From the NCBI GenBank assembly GCA_020846005.1, contig JADLEQ010000059.1:21121-85120 (forward strand): DNA of 64,000 nucleotides, given 5' to 3'. Below the pieces are notes generated by a model, which saw only the letters and a list, made by a program, of their open reading frames with translations, was not told the origin of the DNA and did no database searches. The DNA comes from Polyangiaceae bacterium. Its GTDB lineage: Bacteria > Myxococcota_A > Polyangia > Polyangiales > Polyangiaceae. Below, piece by piece: positions 25,393 through 34,411 of this stretch; positions within the stretch are counted from its first letter, which is position 1; every line of letters begins with the position of its first letter. The position numbers and the translations under genes were made by a program.

Positions 25393-26114
25393 CGGCGTCG
25401 CGGCGGGCGGGTCCGCGGCGCCGGCAGGTGGGCTCGGGCGCCCCGGCGCAGGACACGACGATCTGCCTGTTCGCGAAGCCGCCCGTCGCCGGGATCGCGA
25501 AGACGAGGCTCGCGCCCGCGCTCGGCGCCGCTGGTGCGGCGGAGCTCGCGTTCGCCCTGTTGCAGGACACCTGGGCGGCCGTGGCGGGCTGCGCGTGGGC
25601 TCGCGGGGTCGTCGCCACGCCTGCGCCGGAGCGCTGGGACGTCGACCTGGCCGGGCGCCCCGAGGTGTGGGCGCAGGGGGAGGGCGACCTCGGCGCTCGT
25701 ATGGAGCGCGTCGCGCGCCGGGCGCTCACCGAGTCGCGGCGGGTCCTCCTCGTGGGCGCCGACTCGCCGGGGATCCCCGCCGGGGCGCTGACCGACGCGC
25801 GGCGGCGCCTCGGCGCCGCCGACGCGGTGCTCTGCCCGACGCCGGACGGAGGCTTCTGGGCGCTCGGGCTGCGACGGTGCCCCGAGGGAGCGCTCGCCGA
25901 GGTCGAGTGGAGCGCGGCGACCACGCTGCGGGCGACGGAGGCCCGCCTCCAGCGGCTCGAGCTGCGCGTCGATCGTGGCGTCGCGTGGCTCGACGTCGAC
26001 GTGCCGGCGGATCTCGCGCTCGCCGCCGCCGCGATCGCGCGCGGGGACGCGCTCGCTCCGGCGACGCGAGCGGCGCTCGAGCGGGGGCGCGCGCGGGGGT
26101 CGCCCTCGCCGTGA
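25389..26114 (+). CDS. DUF2064-type glycosyltransferase (TIGR04282 family)
   Basis: A 241-residue GT-A-like nucleotidyl/glycosyltransferase. The conserved start is CLFAKPPVAGIAKTRLAPALG, with VLLVGADSPGIPAGAL, DAVLCPTPDGGFWALG and DVDVPADLALA. TIGR04282 members are named radical-SAM/selenodomain-associated transferase 1 because they sit beside ArsS-like genes, as here. It starts at a GTG 4 bases before the TVP38 stop. Confidence 0.87.
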   Translation: MTASRRAGPRRRQVGSGAPAQDTTICLFAKPPVAGIAKTRLAPALGAAGAAELAFALLQDTWAAVAGCAWARGVVATPAPERWDVDLAGRPEVWAQGEGDLGARMERVARRALTESRRVLLVGADSPGIPAGALTDARRRLGAADAVLCPTPDGGFWALGLRRCPEGALAEVEWSAATTLRATEARLQRLELRVDRGVAWLDVDVPADLALAAAAIARGDALAPATRAALERGRARGSPSP

Positions 26115-26812
26115 CGGCGCGCGCCGCGATCTCGGTCGTCGTGCCCGTCCTCGACGAGGAGCGGCGCGTCACGGAGCTGCTCCGTCACCTGGAGGCCGTG
26201 CTCCCCGGAGCGGAGCGGATCGTGGTGGACGGCGGCAGCCGCGACGACACCTGCCGGCGCGTCGAGGACGCGGGGGGGGCGCGCCTCGTGCGCGCGGCGC
26301 GAGGCAGGGCGGTACAGCTGAACGCGGGTGCCGCGGTCGCGCGCGGGGACGTGCTGCTGTTCCTCCACGCCGACGTGCGGCTCCCCGCGGACGCTGGCGA
26401 GTGGATGTCCCGCGCGCTCGCCGACCCCGGAGTGGTCGCGGGCGCGTTCCGCACGTGGACCGTGGCGGACGGTCCGTCGCGGCCGCCGTGGGCGCCGCTG
26501 CTCCACCTGGCCGACCTCCGCTCGCGGTACACGCGCCGCCCCTACGGCGACCAGGGGCTGTTCGTGCGCGCGCGCGTGTTCCATGAGGTGGGAGGGTATC
26601 CGAGCCAGGCGCTGATGGAGGACTACGAGCTCTCGCGGCGCCTCGGGCGCGTGGGCAACGTCCGCATCGTGCCCGCGCGCGTGCAGGTGTCGGGCCGGCG
26701 CTTCCTCGCGCGGCCCTGGTTCTTCACAGCGGTCGTGAACCTCTTCCCGGTGCTCTATCGCCTGGGGGTGCCCCCGGAGGCGCTCGCGAGGCTCTACGCC
26801 AACGTCCGCTGA
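26111..26812 (+). CDS. Family 2 glycosyltransferase (TIGR04283 family)
   Basis: A 233-residue GT2 transferase: ISVVVPVLDEERRVTELLRH, the metal-binding DxD-like loop FLHADVRL, and MEDYELSRRLGRVG as the acceptor site. It belongs to the radical-SAM/selenodomain-associated transferase 2 group, companion of the preceding gene, and is coupled to it by a 4-base overlap (GTGA). Together with ArsS these two transferases could add a sugar to a methylated arsenic or related compound (inference from families). Confidence 0.87.
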   Translation: MTARAAISVVVPVLDEERRVTELLRHLEAVLPGAERIVVDGGSRDDTCRRVEDAGGARLVRAARGRAVQLNAGAAVARGDVLLFLHADVRLPADAGEWMSRALADPGVVAGAFRTWTVADGPSRPPWAPLLHLADLRSRYTRRPYGDQGLFVRARVFHEVGGYPSQALMEDYELSRRLGRVGNVRIVPARVQVSGRRFLARPWFFTAVVNLFPVLYRLGVPPEALARLYANVR

Positions 26813-26879
26813 CGACGGCCGGCGCGCGCCCGTCGCCCCGGGGGGCGGTCCCCCCTTGCCGCGCGCGGCGCCAGGTGCG

Positions 26880-27566
26880 ATGCAGCGATCGAGGCCGCCC
26901 TTGGAGCTCCTGATCGTTCGTCACGGCGAGAGCACCGGCAACGCGGAGGGGCGCATGCAGGGGCGGCAGGACTGGCCCCTCTCGGAGCGGGGGCGCGAGC
27001 AGGCGCGCGGCCTGGGGGAGTTCCTCGGCGCGCGGGGCGTGACGCTCGCTGCCGTCTACTCGTCGCCGCTCTCGCGCGCGCTCGAGACGGCCCGGATCGT
27101 CGCTGCGCGCGCCGGGGCGCCGGAGCCGGTGACGGAGCCGGAGCTCGCCGAGATCGACGCGGGGGGCCTCGAGGGGCTCGACCGTGCCGGCATGGAGGAG
27201 CGCTTCCCGGAGTTCCTCCGCCGCGACATCACCACGTTGGGGGACTTCGGCGCGTTCGGCGGCGAGGGGTACGAGGCCGTGCAGGCCCGGATCCAGCGGA
27301 TGCGCGAGCGGCTCGAGGCGCGGCATCGCGAGGCCGGGGATCGCGTGATGCTCGTCGCGCACGGCGGCATCAACTTCCAGCTCGTGAAGTCGCTGATCTG
27401 CGTCCCCGTCCCGCGGGTGTGCATCCTGCGGTTCGGCAACTGCAGCGCCACGCTCGTCGTGATGCGGGAGCGCCGCGGGACGTGGCTCGGGGAGATCGCC
27501 TGGCACCTGCCGATCGAGCTCGTGGGGGGCTCGAGCGGCGACGGCACGGCGGCGCTGTTCCGGTGA
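26880..27566 (+). CDS. Histidine phosphatase superfamily protein
   Basis: A 228-residue phosphoglycerate-mutase-like phosphatase. RHGES with phospho-acceptor His lies near residue 16, the second Arg is in YSSPLSRALETA, and the second His is in AHGGINFQL. ATG 26880 (MQRSRPP) is chosen over TTG 26856. It is 67 bases downstream of the glycosyltransferase operon on the same strand. The substrate is unknown, since the family ranges from sugar phosphates to cobalamin precursors. Confidence 0.85.
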   Translation: MQRSRPPLELLIVRHGESTGNAEGRMQGRQDWPLSERGREQARGLGEFLGARGVTLAAVYSSPLSRALETARIVAARAGAPEPVTEPELAEIDAGGLEGLDRAGMEERFPEFLRRDITTLGDFGAFGGEGYEAVQARIQRMRERLEARHREAGDRVMLVAHGGINFQLVKSLICVPVPRVCILRFGNCSATLVVMRERRGTWLGEIAWHLPIELVGGSSGDGTAALFR

Positions 27567-27637
27567 GCCGCTCGCCCGGCGCGCGAGGCGACGTGGCGCG
27601 AAACCCGGGGCGCCGGCTGGCCGTACGGGGGAGCGCC

Positions 27638-28579
27638 GTGCGACTCGCGCCTCTCCTGGTCGTCGTGGCGCAGGTCGCGTGCGCGAGCGACCCGGCCACC
27701 GGGGGCGCCCCGCCGTTGTCCGCAGGCGGGGTCGCGGGCGCCTCGGGCGCGGCCGGCGCGTCGGGGTCGGGCGGGGCGGCCGCGTGCACCCCGGGTCCGG
27801 GGGAGACGTGCGTGCGGGAGCTCCGCGGGCGCGTGGTGGACACGAGCGGCGCGCCGGTGGCCGGCGTCTTCGCCAGCGTGTGCGGGGCCGTCTGTTACGC
27901 GCCGCCGCCCGGTGAGGTCACGCCGGCGGACGGCACGTTCGCGTTCCCGGTCGGCGCGCCGCTCAGCCCGTCGGAGTTCTCGACCCTCGTGCATGGGCGG
28001 CCCGTGTGGGCCGGCTTCTATCTCCCGCTGCCCGCCACGCTCACCGCGACGCTCGATCTCGGGGAGCTGCCGGTGGTGGCGCTTCCCCCGTCCGGGCCGC
28101 GCCTCGCGGTGAAGGGCGACGGCGCGCCCGCCCAGCGAGCGGTGTCGGGCGAGCTCACCCTGATCGTCCCGGCGGGCACGGAGCTCCGCCTCGACGTGGA
28201 GGACGCAGCGCTCGGCGCCGCGGGCCAGGAGCTCAAGGTGGCGCGCGTCCCGGCGGCGGCGCTCGGGCGCTTCGTCCCCGCGGAGCTCGGCGCCGTAGCC
28301 GCGTGGGCGATCTCGCCGTTCGAGGCCACCCTGCGCGTCGTGGCGACGGGCGAGCCCGGGCTCGCGCAGGTCGAGCTCGAGAACGTGACCGCGCTCCCCG
28401 CGGGCACCCGCGTCGAGCTGCTCGCCCTGGGCTCGTACCTCTTCCCCGAGTGGGTGCCGCCGGCGACCTGGGCCAGCGTCGCCGCCGGCGCCGTGTCGGC
28501 GGATGGCGCGCGGGTGGAGCTTGACCCGGGGCAGGGGCTGCGCCATCTGACGGCCGTGGCCGTGAAGGTGTCCCCGTGA
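27638..28579 (+). CDS. Lipoprotein with carboxypeptidase-regulatory-like domain
   Basis: A 313-residue lipoprotein. GTG 27638 gives MRLAPLLVVVAQVAC with the lipobox Cys, then a Gly/Ala/Ser linker, and a domain beginning ELRGRVVDTSGAPVAGVFAS that resembles the carboxypeptidase-regulatory (CarboxypepD_reg) beta-sandwich. The rest is beta-rich and of unknown type. GTG 27563, inside the phosphatase stop, is an alternative start. The gene overlaps the selenoprotein gene by 4 bases, so the two products probably work together at the envelope. Confidence 0.65.
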   Translation: MRLAPLLVVVAQVACASDPATGGAPPLSAGGVAGASGAAGASGSGGAAACTPGPGETCVRELRGRVVDTSGAPVAGVFASVCGAVCYAPPPGEVTPADGTFAFPVGAPLSPSEFSTLVHGRPVWAGFYLPLPATLTATLDLGELPVVALPPSGPRLAVKGDGAPAQRAVSGELTLIVPAGTELRLDVEDAALGAAGQELKVARVPAAALGRFVPAELGAVAAWAISPFEATLRVVATGEPGLAQVELENVTALPAGTRVELLALGSYLFPEWVPPATWASVAAGAVSADGARVELDPGQGLRHLTAVAVKVSP

Positions 28580-29274
28580 GCCGCGTAGCGCCGATTGTGA
28601 TCGCGTGGGCGCTGGTCGCGAGTGGGTGCGGCGAGTCCGAGTCGGCAGGGCGGGCTGGGGCCCCCGGCGGCACGGCGGGTCAGGGCGCGGAGGCCGGCGC
28701 GGCGGGCGTCAGCGGGGCGTCGGGCGCCGGCGGCGCGTCGGGCGCCGGCGGCGCGGCGGGAGCCTCCAGCGCGTACCCAGCGGGCCCCTACGGCGCCGCG
28801 GTCGGCGACGTGCTCGCCGACTATGCCTTCGCCGGCTACGTGAACCTCGACGGCGCGTCGCTCTCCACGGCGCTGCCTTACTCGGATCCGGTCACGTTCG
28901 GCCAGCTCCGGCAGTCGGGGAGGAGCCACGCGCTCGTCCACCTCTCGGAGTTCTTTTGACCCGGCTGTCGCAGCGCTGCCCAGGTCCTGGGAGCCAGTAG
29001 CCAGCCAGCGCAAGACTCCGGGGGGCTCGTCGTCGAGGTGCTGCTGAGCGGCGCGCTCGATCCGTGGGTCGACACCTACGACCTCTCCGTCACGGCCCTG
29101 TCCCCTGCGCCCGGCTCCACCTTCGGCGCCGATCTCGGCGGGCGCGAGTGGGCGTACGTCGTCGAGCTCTCGACGATGCGCATCGTGTGGAAGGGCTTCG
29201 GCTCGTACGGCCCCACCACCAACTCAAGCGCCCTCCAAGGGTTGGTGGAGCTCGAGAAGGCGCTCGCGCCGTGA
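28576..29274 (+). CDS. Apparent selenoprotein: thioredoxin-fold lipoprotein with Sec-Pro-Gly-Cys
   Basis: Read through one in-frame TGA at 28957-28959 (codon 128), this frame encodes 232 residues. It starts with a lipoprotein signal (lipobox LVASGC), has a Gly/Ala/Ser linker to about residue 68, then a thioredoxin-like domain: GDVLADYAFAGYV, SHALVHLSEFF, TGA, PGCRSAAQVLG, LDPWVDTYDLSV and WAYVVELSTMRIVWKG. The TGA stands where redoxin relatives carry the first Cys of CPGC, giving Sec-Pro-Gly-Cys. The frame stays open for 104 codons after it, with no frameshift, and a SECIS-like hairpin follows. It is probably an exported redox enzyme. SelA, SelB and tRNA-Sec are not in this window. The alternative, a nonsense mutation in a conserved gene, is much less likely. 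Confidence 0.8.
28975..28994 (+). promoter_or_regulatory. Candidate bacterial SECIS element
   Basis: A hairpin of the form GCU-(bulged G)-CCCA-loop GGUCC-UGGG-AGC, 7 base pairs in all, with one bulged nucleotide 4 pairs below the loop. Its GGUC loop is the same as that of the E. coli fdhF SECIS, and the loop begins 23 nt after the TGA (18 nt in fdhF). It lies inside the coding sequence, as bacterial SECIS elements do. Confidence 0.65.
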
Positions 29275-29290
29275 GCCCGCACCCCGCCCG

Positions 29291-30157
29291 CTAGCTGGCG
29301 ATCGCCTCGGCCAGCGCGACGAGGCGCCGCGCCTCGGCGACGTGGAGGTTCTCCACGAGCTTGCCGTCGAGCACGGCCACGCCCTTGCCCTGGGCCTGCG
29401 CCTCCTCGAAGGCCCCGATCACGCGCCGCGCGTGCTCCACCGCCGCCGCCGACGGCGAGAAGACCTCGTTGCAGGGGTCGACCTGCTTCGGGTGGATGAG
29501 CGTCTTGCCGTCGAAGCCGAGCTCGAGCCCCTGCACGCAGGCTGCCCGGAAGCCCTCGTCGTCGTCGAGCGCCAGGTGCACGCCGTCCAGGATCGCGAGC
29601 CCGTAGGCCCGCGCCGCCAGCATCGACAGCCCGAGCGAGGTGAGCACCGGCAGGCGCAGCGTGGTGTGCGCAGCGTGTAGATCCTTCACCAGATCGCTCG
29701 TGCCCATCACGAGGCAGGCGAGGCGCCTCGTCGAGGCGGCGATCTCCTTGACGTTGAGCACGCCGAGCGGCGTCTCGATCATGCACCAGAGCGAAGTCTG
29801 CGCTGGGGCGCCGCTCGCCTCGAGGAGCCGCTCGAGCGCCACGACCTGGTCCACCGACTCGACCTTCGGGAGAAGCACCGCGTCCGGTCCGGCCGCCGCC
29901 GCCGCGCGAGCGTCGGCCTCGCCCCACGGCGTGTCGAGCGCGTTCACTCGGATGACCAGCTCACGCCGGCCGTAGCCGCCGGCCTTCACGCTGGCGCACA
30001 CCGTCTCACGCGCGGCGTCCTTGGCGTCGGGCGCGGTGGCGTCCTCCAGATCGAGGATGATGGCGTCGGCCGGGAGCGTGCGCGCCTTCTCCTGGGCGCG
30101 AGCGTTGGAGCCGGGCATGTAGAGGACGGAGCGGCGGGGGCGGGCGGTCGCGGGCAT
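29291..30157 (-). CDS. HpcH/HpaI-family CoA ester lyase (CitE-like or malyl-CoA thioesterase)
   Basis: A 288-residue TIM-barrel enzyme of the citrate-lyase-beta / malyl-CoA lyase superfamily. It has LYMPGSN at the CoA-binding start, [19 protein letters not shown], the metal site [11 protein letters not shown] and [11 protein letters not shown]. It resembles Mcl2, the (3S)-malyl-CoA thioesterase that pairs with Mcl1 in the ethylmalonyl-CoA pathway, and CitE-like lyases equally well. It is transcribed divergently from the full-length malyl-CoA lyase homologue, with a strong GAGGAG ribosome-binding site. Confidence 0.82.
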   Translation of the reverse strand: MPATARPRRSVLYMPGSNARAQEKARTLPADAIILDLEDATAPDAKDAARETVCASVKAGGYGRRELVIRVNALDTPWGEADARAAAAAGPDAVLLPKVESVDQVVALERLLEASGAPAQTSLWCMIETPLGVLNVKEIAASTRRLACLVMGTSDLVKDLHAAHTTLRLPVLTSLGLSMLAARAYGLAILDGVHLALDDDEGFRAACVQGLELGFDGKTLIHPKQVDPCNEVFSPSAAAVEHARRVIGAFEEAQAQGKGVAVLDGKLVENLHVAEARRLVALAEAIAS

Positions 30158-30253
30158 GGGGACACTCCTCTCGGCGGCGTCCCTCTCGCCCGTCTCGTCT
30201 GGACCGTCAAGGGCGCTGGCGCCCGCCCGGAGATCGCCGTAGATGGGGCGGCC

Positions 30254-31306
30254 ATGAAGCTGCCCCGCGATTTCTTCCGCCCGCTCGCGATCGGCGCCCC
30301 GGAGCCGCTGCGCGAGATCCCGTTTCGCCCGTCGCGCATGATCCACTTCTTCGACCCCTCCAACCCGAAGATGGTCGCGAAGGTGCCCGAGCTCGCGGGC
30401 AAGGCCGACGTGCTCCTCGGCAACCTCGAGGACGGCGTGCAGACGGAGAAGAAGGTCGCCGCTCGTGAGGGGTTGTGCGAGCTGGCGCGGAGCTTCGTGC
30501 CGGGTCAGGCGCAGCTCTGGACTCGGGTGAACGCGCTGAACAGCCCGTGGTTCCTCGATGATCTGCTCCGCCTCGTCGCGGACGCGGGCGACCAGATCGA
30601 CGTGATCATGATCCCGAAGGTGGAGGGTCCTTGGGACATCCACTTCGTGGATCAGCTCCTCGCTCAGCTCGAGGCGAAGCACGGCCTCCGCCGCCCGCTG
30701 CTCCTGCACGCCATCCTGGAGACGGCGAGCGGGGTGAACCACGTCGAGGCGATCTGCGCGGCGAGCCCCCGCATGCAGGGGATCTCGCTCGGCCCCGCCG
30801 ATCTGGCCGCCTCTCGCCGAATGAAGACGACGCGGGTCGGTGGCGGGCACCCGGGCTACCTGGTCCGCGCGGATCCCGACCCCGCCGACGCCGCGGCGCC
30901 CCGCGCCACCGCCCAGCAGGATCTCTGGCACTACACGATCGCCCGCATGGTCGACGCCTGCACCGCCAACGGCATCCTCCCCTACTACGGCCCGTTCGGG
31001 GACATCGCCGATCTCGTCGCGTGCGAGGACCAGTTCCGCAACGCGTTCCTCATGGGCTGCGTCGGCGCGTGGTCGCTCCACCCGAACCAGCTCGCCGTCG
31101 CGCGGCGCGTCTTCAGCCCGCCCGCAGAGGACGTCACCTGGGCGAAGCGAGTGGTCGCCTCGATGGGCGACGGCTCCGGAGCCGTGATGCTCGACGGCAA
31201 GATGCAGGACGACGCGACCGTGAAGCAGTGCCGGGTCATGCTCGACTACGCCCGAACGATCGCGGAGCGGGATCCGGAGCTCCGCGCCGCGTACGCGCTG
31301 GATTGA
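30254..31306 (+). CDS. mcl1: L-malyl-CoA/beta-methylmalyl-CoA lyase
   Basis: A 350-residue homologue of Mcl1, which cleaves beta-methylmalyl-CoA to glyoxylate and propionyl-CoA and L-malyl-CoA to glyoxylate and acetyl-CoA. Motifs: [67 protein letters not shown] and [17 protein letters not shown]. It has about 30 residues more than alphaproteobacterial Mcl1. Ccr, ethylmalonyl-CoA mutase and MeaB within 11 kb support an ethylmalonyl-CoA pathway role. Confidence 0.85.
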   Translation: MKLPRDFFRPLAIGAPEPLREIPFRPSRMIHFFDPSNPKMVAKVPELAGKADVLLGNLEDGVQTEKKVAAREGLCELARSFVPGQAQLWTRVNALNSPWFLDDLLRLVADAGDQIDVIMIPKVEGPWDIHFVDQLLAQLEAKHGLRRPLLLHAILETASGVNHVEAICAASPRMQGISLGPADLAASRRMKTTRVGGGHPGYLVRADPDPADAAAPRATAQQDLWHYTIARMVDACTANGILPYYGPFGDIADLVACEDQFRNAFLMGCVGAWSLHPNQLAVARRVFSPPAEDVTWAKRVVASMGDGSGAVMLDGKMQDDATVKQCRVMLDYARTIAERDPELRAAYALD

Positions 31307-31372
31307 GCGCCGCCAACGCGCGCGCGGCCCCGTCGCTTCGCTCCGCCGGGCCGCTGCGCTACGCTCCCGCCC

Positions 31373-32653
31373 GTGGAGTCCCGCTCCCTGTTCGCGCGGT
31401 GGCGGTGGATCGCCCTGGCCGCGGGCGCCCCGCTGGTGGCCGGCGCTGCGCTGGCCGGCCCCGAGCCCGGCGCGCCGCCGTGGGTGATCCCGCCCGGCCA
31501 GGAGGCCCTCGTGCTCGACCTGCTCGGGGGCAAGGACACGCTCCCCGGTGGCTGTTCGCTCGAGTCGGCGAACATCGCCGCGGCGGAGATCAGCGCCGAG
31601 TACACCTGCACGGGAGGGCGCCGGCAGCTCGTCGCGGAGCACCCGTCCGCGCCAGGCGCGGGGGCCGCGCGGGCGGAGGCGCTGGCGCTGCGCGGCGGTC
31701 CGGAACCGCTGCCCCCCGAGGCGATCGCCGCCGTGCTCGCGCGGGTGAAGGCGAGGGGGGGCGCGTTCCGCTGGCAGGCTCCCGGCGGCGGCGCTGCGTC
31801 GGGCGCCACGGCGAGCGCCGCCCCCGCGGTGTCGGCGCCGCCGGCCGCGGCCACGCCGGAGGAGCACGAGTACGCGCGCGGGCTGGCGCTCTACCGCGAC
31901 GGGAAGAGCCGCGAGGCGTCCGTGATCTTCGTGGAGCTCGCGCGGAAGAACCCGCGACAGAGGGGCGTCCTCGGGATGGTGGTCGCGACCCTCGCAGGCA
32001 GTCAGCTCTTCGAGCCGGAGGTCCGCGAGCTCCTGGCGACGGCGGACACCGCGCCAGCCGACCTCCTCGCCCAGTTCCGGGCGGGGGTAGCGGCGCACTA
32101 CTTCGCCCACGAGGAGGCGTCTTCCGTCGAGGAGAAGCGCGGCTGGTACGAGACGGCGCTACGCTACCTCGATCGAGCCCGGCCGCTCGATTTCGAGGCG
32201 CGCTGGCACATCTACCAGGCGGTCACCAACTTCCGCCTGGGCAACCAGGCGCTCGCCGAGGAGCAGATCGAGCGCGCGGTCGCCCTCGGCAGCGACGATC
32301 CGGACGTGTACTACTGCCGGGCCGAGATCTTCCAGCGCACGAACATCCCCCGCGCGCTCGAGGACATCCGCCGCTACCAGGAGAAGGTGGCCGAGATCGT
32401 CCGCGGGGGCGGGACGACCTCCGCCAGCAAGTCGGCACGCGTCCAGATGATGTACGATCACCTGTCGGCGGTTCAGCGGGGCGAGGCCGCGCCGCGCGAG
32501 ATCTTCGATCCGGTGTCCCATGATCCGCTCACCGGGATGCTCCGCAGGATGGTGCGGCGCCCGGTCTGGTTCGCGTACCTCGCGCTCGCGATCGGGGGAG
32601 TCGGGTTCGTCGCCGTCCGGCTCGCGCGTCGCGGCAGGCGCACGCGCCCGTAG
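31373..32653 (+). CDS. TPR-like membrane-anchored periplasmic protein
   Basis: A 426-residue protein with an N-terminal signal or anchor (ALAAGAPLVAGAALA), a roughly 130-residue N-terminal domain with two Cys (PGGCSLESAN and YTCTGG), an Ala/Pro linker, a helical TPR-like region (residues 165-370, with YYCRAEIFQRTNIPRALEDI) and a C-terminal membrane helix (FAYLALAIGGVGFVAVRLA). It is coupled by a 3-base gap to the membrane protein gene downstream, implying a shared envelope function. GTG start. The family is unknown. Confidence 0.65.
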   Translation: MESRSLFARWRWIALAAGAPLVAGAALAGPEPGAPPWVIPPGQEALVLDLLGGKDTLPGGCSLESANIAAAEISAEYTCTGGRRQLVAEHPSAPGAGAARAEALALRGGPEPLPPEAIAAVLARVKARGGAFRWQAPGGGAASGATASAAPAVSAPPAAATPEEHEYARGLALYRDGKSREASVIFVELARKNPRQRGVLGMVVATLAGSQLFEPEVRELLATADTAPADLLAQFRAGVAAHYFAHEEASSVEEKRGWYETALRYLDRARPLDFEARWHIYQAVTNFRLGNQALAEEQIERAVALGSDDPDVYYCRAEIFQRTNIPRALEDIRRYQEKVAEIVRGGGTTSASKSARVQMMYDHLSAVQRGEAAPREIFDPVSHDPLTGMLRRMVRRPVWFAYLALAIGGVGFVAVRLARRGRRTRP

Positions 32654-32656
32654 TCG

Positions 32657-34261
32657 ATGTACTCGCCCGAGTGGCTCGAGTTCACGCTGGCCGGGCTCGC
32701 GCTCGCCCTGCTCGGGTTGGCGCTCCCCTCGCTGCTCAGCGCGTACGGCGTCGCGCTCCGCGACTGGAGGGCTGCGGATCGGGGCTCGCTCGCGCTGTTC
32801 CTGGTCGCCCTCGCGCTCGCGGCCGCGCTGCGCTGGCTGGTCTTCCCGCGCTGGCTCGCGATGGTGTTCATCGGGTACCTGCAGACGCAGCGCGCCATCG
32901 ACCTGCTGCCGCTCGCGCACTACGGCGCGGGCTCCGCGGCGTACTATCACGCGCTGCTCGGCTGGCTGCCCGCGGATCACGCCTCGGTAATGTGGGTCAA
33001 CTCCGTGACGGGCGTGCTGGCGCTCCCGCTCGCTGCGACGCTCGCCGCACGCGTCGCCGGTTCGCCGCGCGTGGGGGCGTGGTTCGCGCTGCTGGTGGCT
33101 GTGACGCCCATGTTCATCCGCAACGACAACTCGGAGGCGAACAACGTGCCCCTGCTCTGGTGGCTCTGCGGGGGGGGGCTGCTCGCGTGGGAGCACCGCG
33201 AGCGCGCCGAGCGCGCGATCGCGGCGCAGGCGGCCGTGCTGCTCGCGCTGGCCGCCATCTCGCGCCCGGAGGCGCCGCTCGTCGTCGGCGTGGTGCTCGT
33301 CGTGCTCGTCCGCGCGCGCCCAGCCGCAGCGGGCGCGCGGGACCGGTTCGGGCGGGCGCTCGTCGGGCTGGGACTGCTCGTGTGCGCACCGCACCTGCTC
33401 CACGTGGTGCTCGCGGCGGGCGTCGTCGGGACGATGAGCGTGCTCGATCTGCTCCCGAGGTTGGCCAGCGCGGTCACCGTGCACAACGTGTTCGTCGATC
33501 CGCGGCTCTTCCCGGCGGGGAGCGTCCTGCTCGCGATCTTCGCCGCGCGGCGCCAGCGCGCGGCGGCCTGGGCGCTCCTGTTCGCCGCGGGCTGCGCGCT
33601 CGTCTACGTGGTCGACCTCTGCAGGGGCAACATGGCGCGGGTCCTCGTCCCGGCGGCCCTCGTGGTCACGTCCGTCGCCGCGGTGGGGCTCGAGCGCTGG
33701 CTGCGGGAGCGGCCGCGCGCGCGGTGGCCGAGCCTCGGCGCCTTGGCAGTGAGCGTCGGCGTCACCGCCCCGTTCCTCTACGCGCCGACGAACGAGCAGG
33801 CCGAGGACGACTTCATTCGGGAGGCGCTCGCGCAGCTGCCGCGCGAGGCCAAGGTGTTCGTCCGCCACGGCTACCTCGACCTGAACGAGCCGGGCGCCTT
33901 GGGCGTCACGCAGCAGCACTTCCCCGACTACCTGCTCGACGCGCGCGCGGGGCCGACCCGCGTGGTGACCCTCGGCGAGTTCCGCGAGTCGCCGGAGTTC
34001 ACGGTGCCCGTCTACCTCTACTGGGGCGTCCGCTGTTCGGGGCGCTTCCGCGACGAGGGAACGCCCGCGCCGCGCGGTGGGCTCGTCCAGCCGGCTTGCG
34101 CTGCGGTGGGAGAGCAGTTCCGCCTCGAGCCGGTCGTCGAGCGGCGGGTGCGGAACCGCGGCGACGTCTGGCTCGAGTACTACTCCGACCAGCCAGAGCT
34201 CCCGCTCGCGCTCTTCCGCGTGTGGCCCCGCGAGCGCGGCGCCGGCTCGCCGGGCGAGTGA
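32657..34261 (+). CDS. Polytopic membrane protein, GT-C-like
   Basis: A 534-residue integral membrane protein with about ten hydrophobic segments in residues 5-370 and a C-terminal soluble domain of about 160 residues (VFVRHGYLDLNEPGALGV, YLYWGVRCSGRFR, VWLEYYSDQPE). The topology and the RNDNSEANN loop after a predicted helix resemble GT-C/PMT-type glycosyltransferases, but no catalytic Asp-Glu pair can be assigned with certainty. It follows the TPR protein closely. Possible roles are glycan transfer or a structural envelope task. Confidence 0.6.
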   Translation: MYSPEWLEFTLAGLALALLGLALPSLLSAYGVALRDWRAADRGSLALFLVALALAAALRWLVFPRWLAMVFIGYLQTQRAIDLLPLAHYGAGSAAYYHALLGWLPADHASVMWVNSVTGVLALPLAATLAARVAGSPRVGAWFALLVAVTPMFIRNDNSEANNVPLLWWLCGGGLLAWEHRERAERAIAAQAAVLLALAAISRPEAPLVVGVVLVVLVRARPAAAGARDRFGRALVGLGLLVCAPHLLHVVLAAGVVGTMSVLDLLPRLASAVTVHNVFVDPRLFPAGSVLLAIFAARRQRAAAWALLFAAGCALVYVVDLCRGNMARVLVPAALVVTSVAAVGLERWLRERPRARWPSLGALAVSVGVTAPFLYAPTNEQAEDDFIREALAQLPREAKVFVRHGYLDLNEPGALGVTQQHFPDYLLDARAGPTRVVTLGEFRESPEFTVPVYLYWGVRCSGRFRDEGTPAPRGGLVQPACAAVGEQFRLEPVVERRVRNRGDVWLEYYSDQPELPLALFRVWPRERGAGSPGE

Positions 34262-34371
34262 GCGACACGCAGCGGTTGCGCGGGGGGACGCAGCGGCGCG
34301 CGGCGGCCGTCGCCGTGGGGGACGCCCGCTCGTGGCCGCGGCGCTCGGCGCGCGCCCGGCCCCGCCGCCCA

Positions 34372-34401
34372 TCGACATCATGCCGCAATGTGTCATATAC
34401 G
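34372..34401 (+). promoter_or_regulatory. Candidate promoter of ccr
   Basis: TCGACA at 34372-34377 and TATACG at 34396-34401 are separated by 18 bases. It is the most A/T-rich patch before ccr. A start point near 34408 would give an almost leaderless message for ATG 34412, and no ribosome-binding site is visible before that ATG. Confidence 0.35.
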
Positions 34402-34411
34402 TTCGCGCTCG

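Noticed and set aside
28576..29274. Frameshifted pseudogene or two separate small genes
   Set aside because: The sequence before and after the TGA is in the same frame, shares one domain, and the TGA falls at the catalytic Cys position with a SECIS-like hairpin after it. Random decay would not place the stop exactly there.
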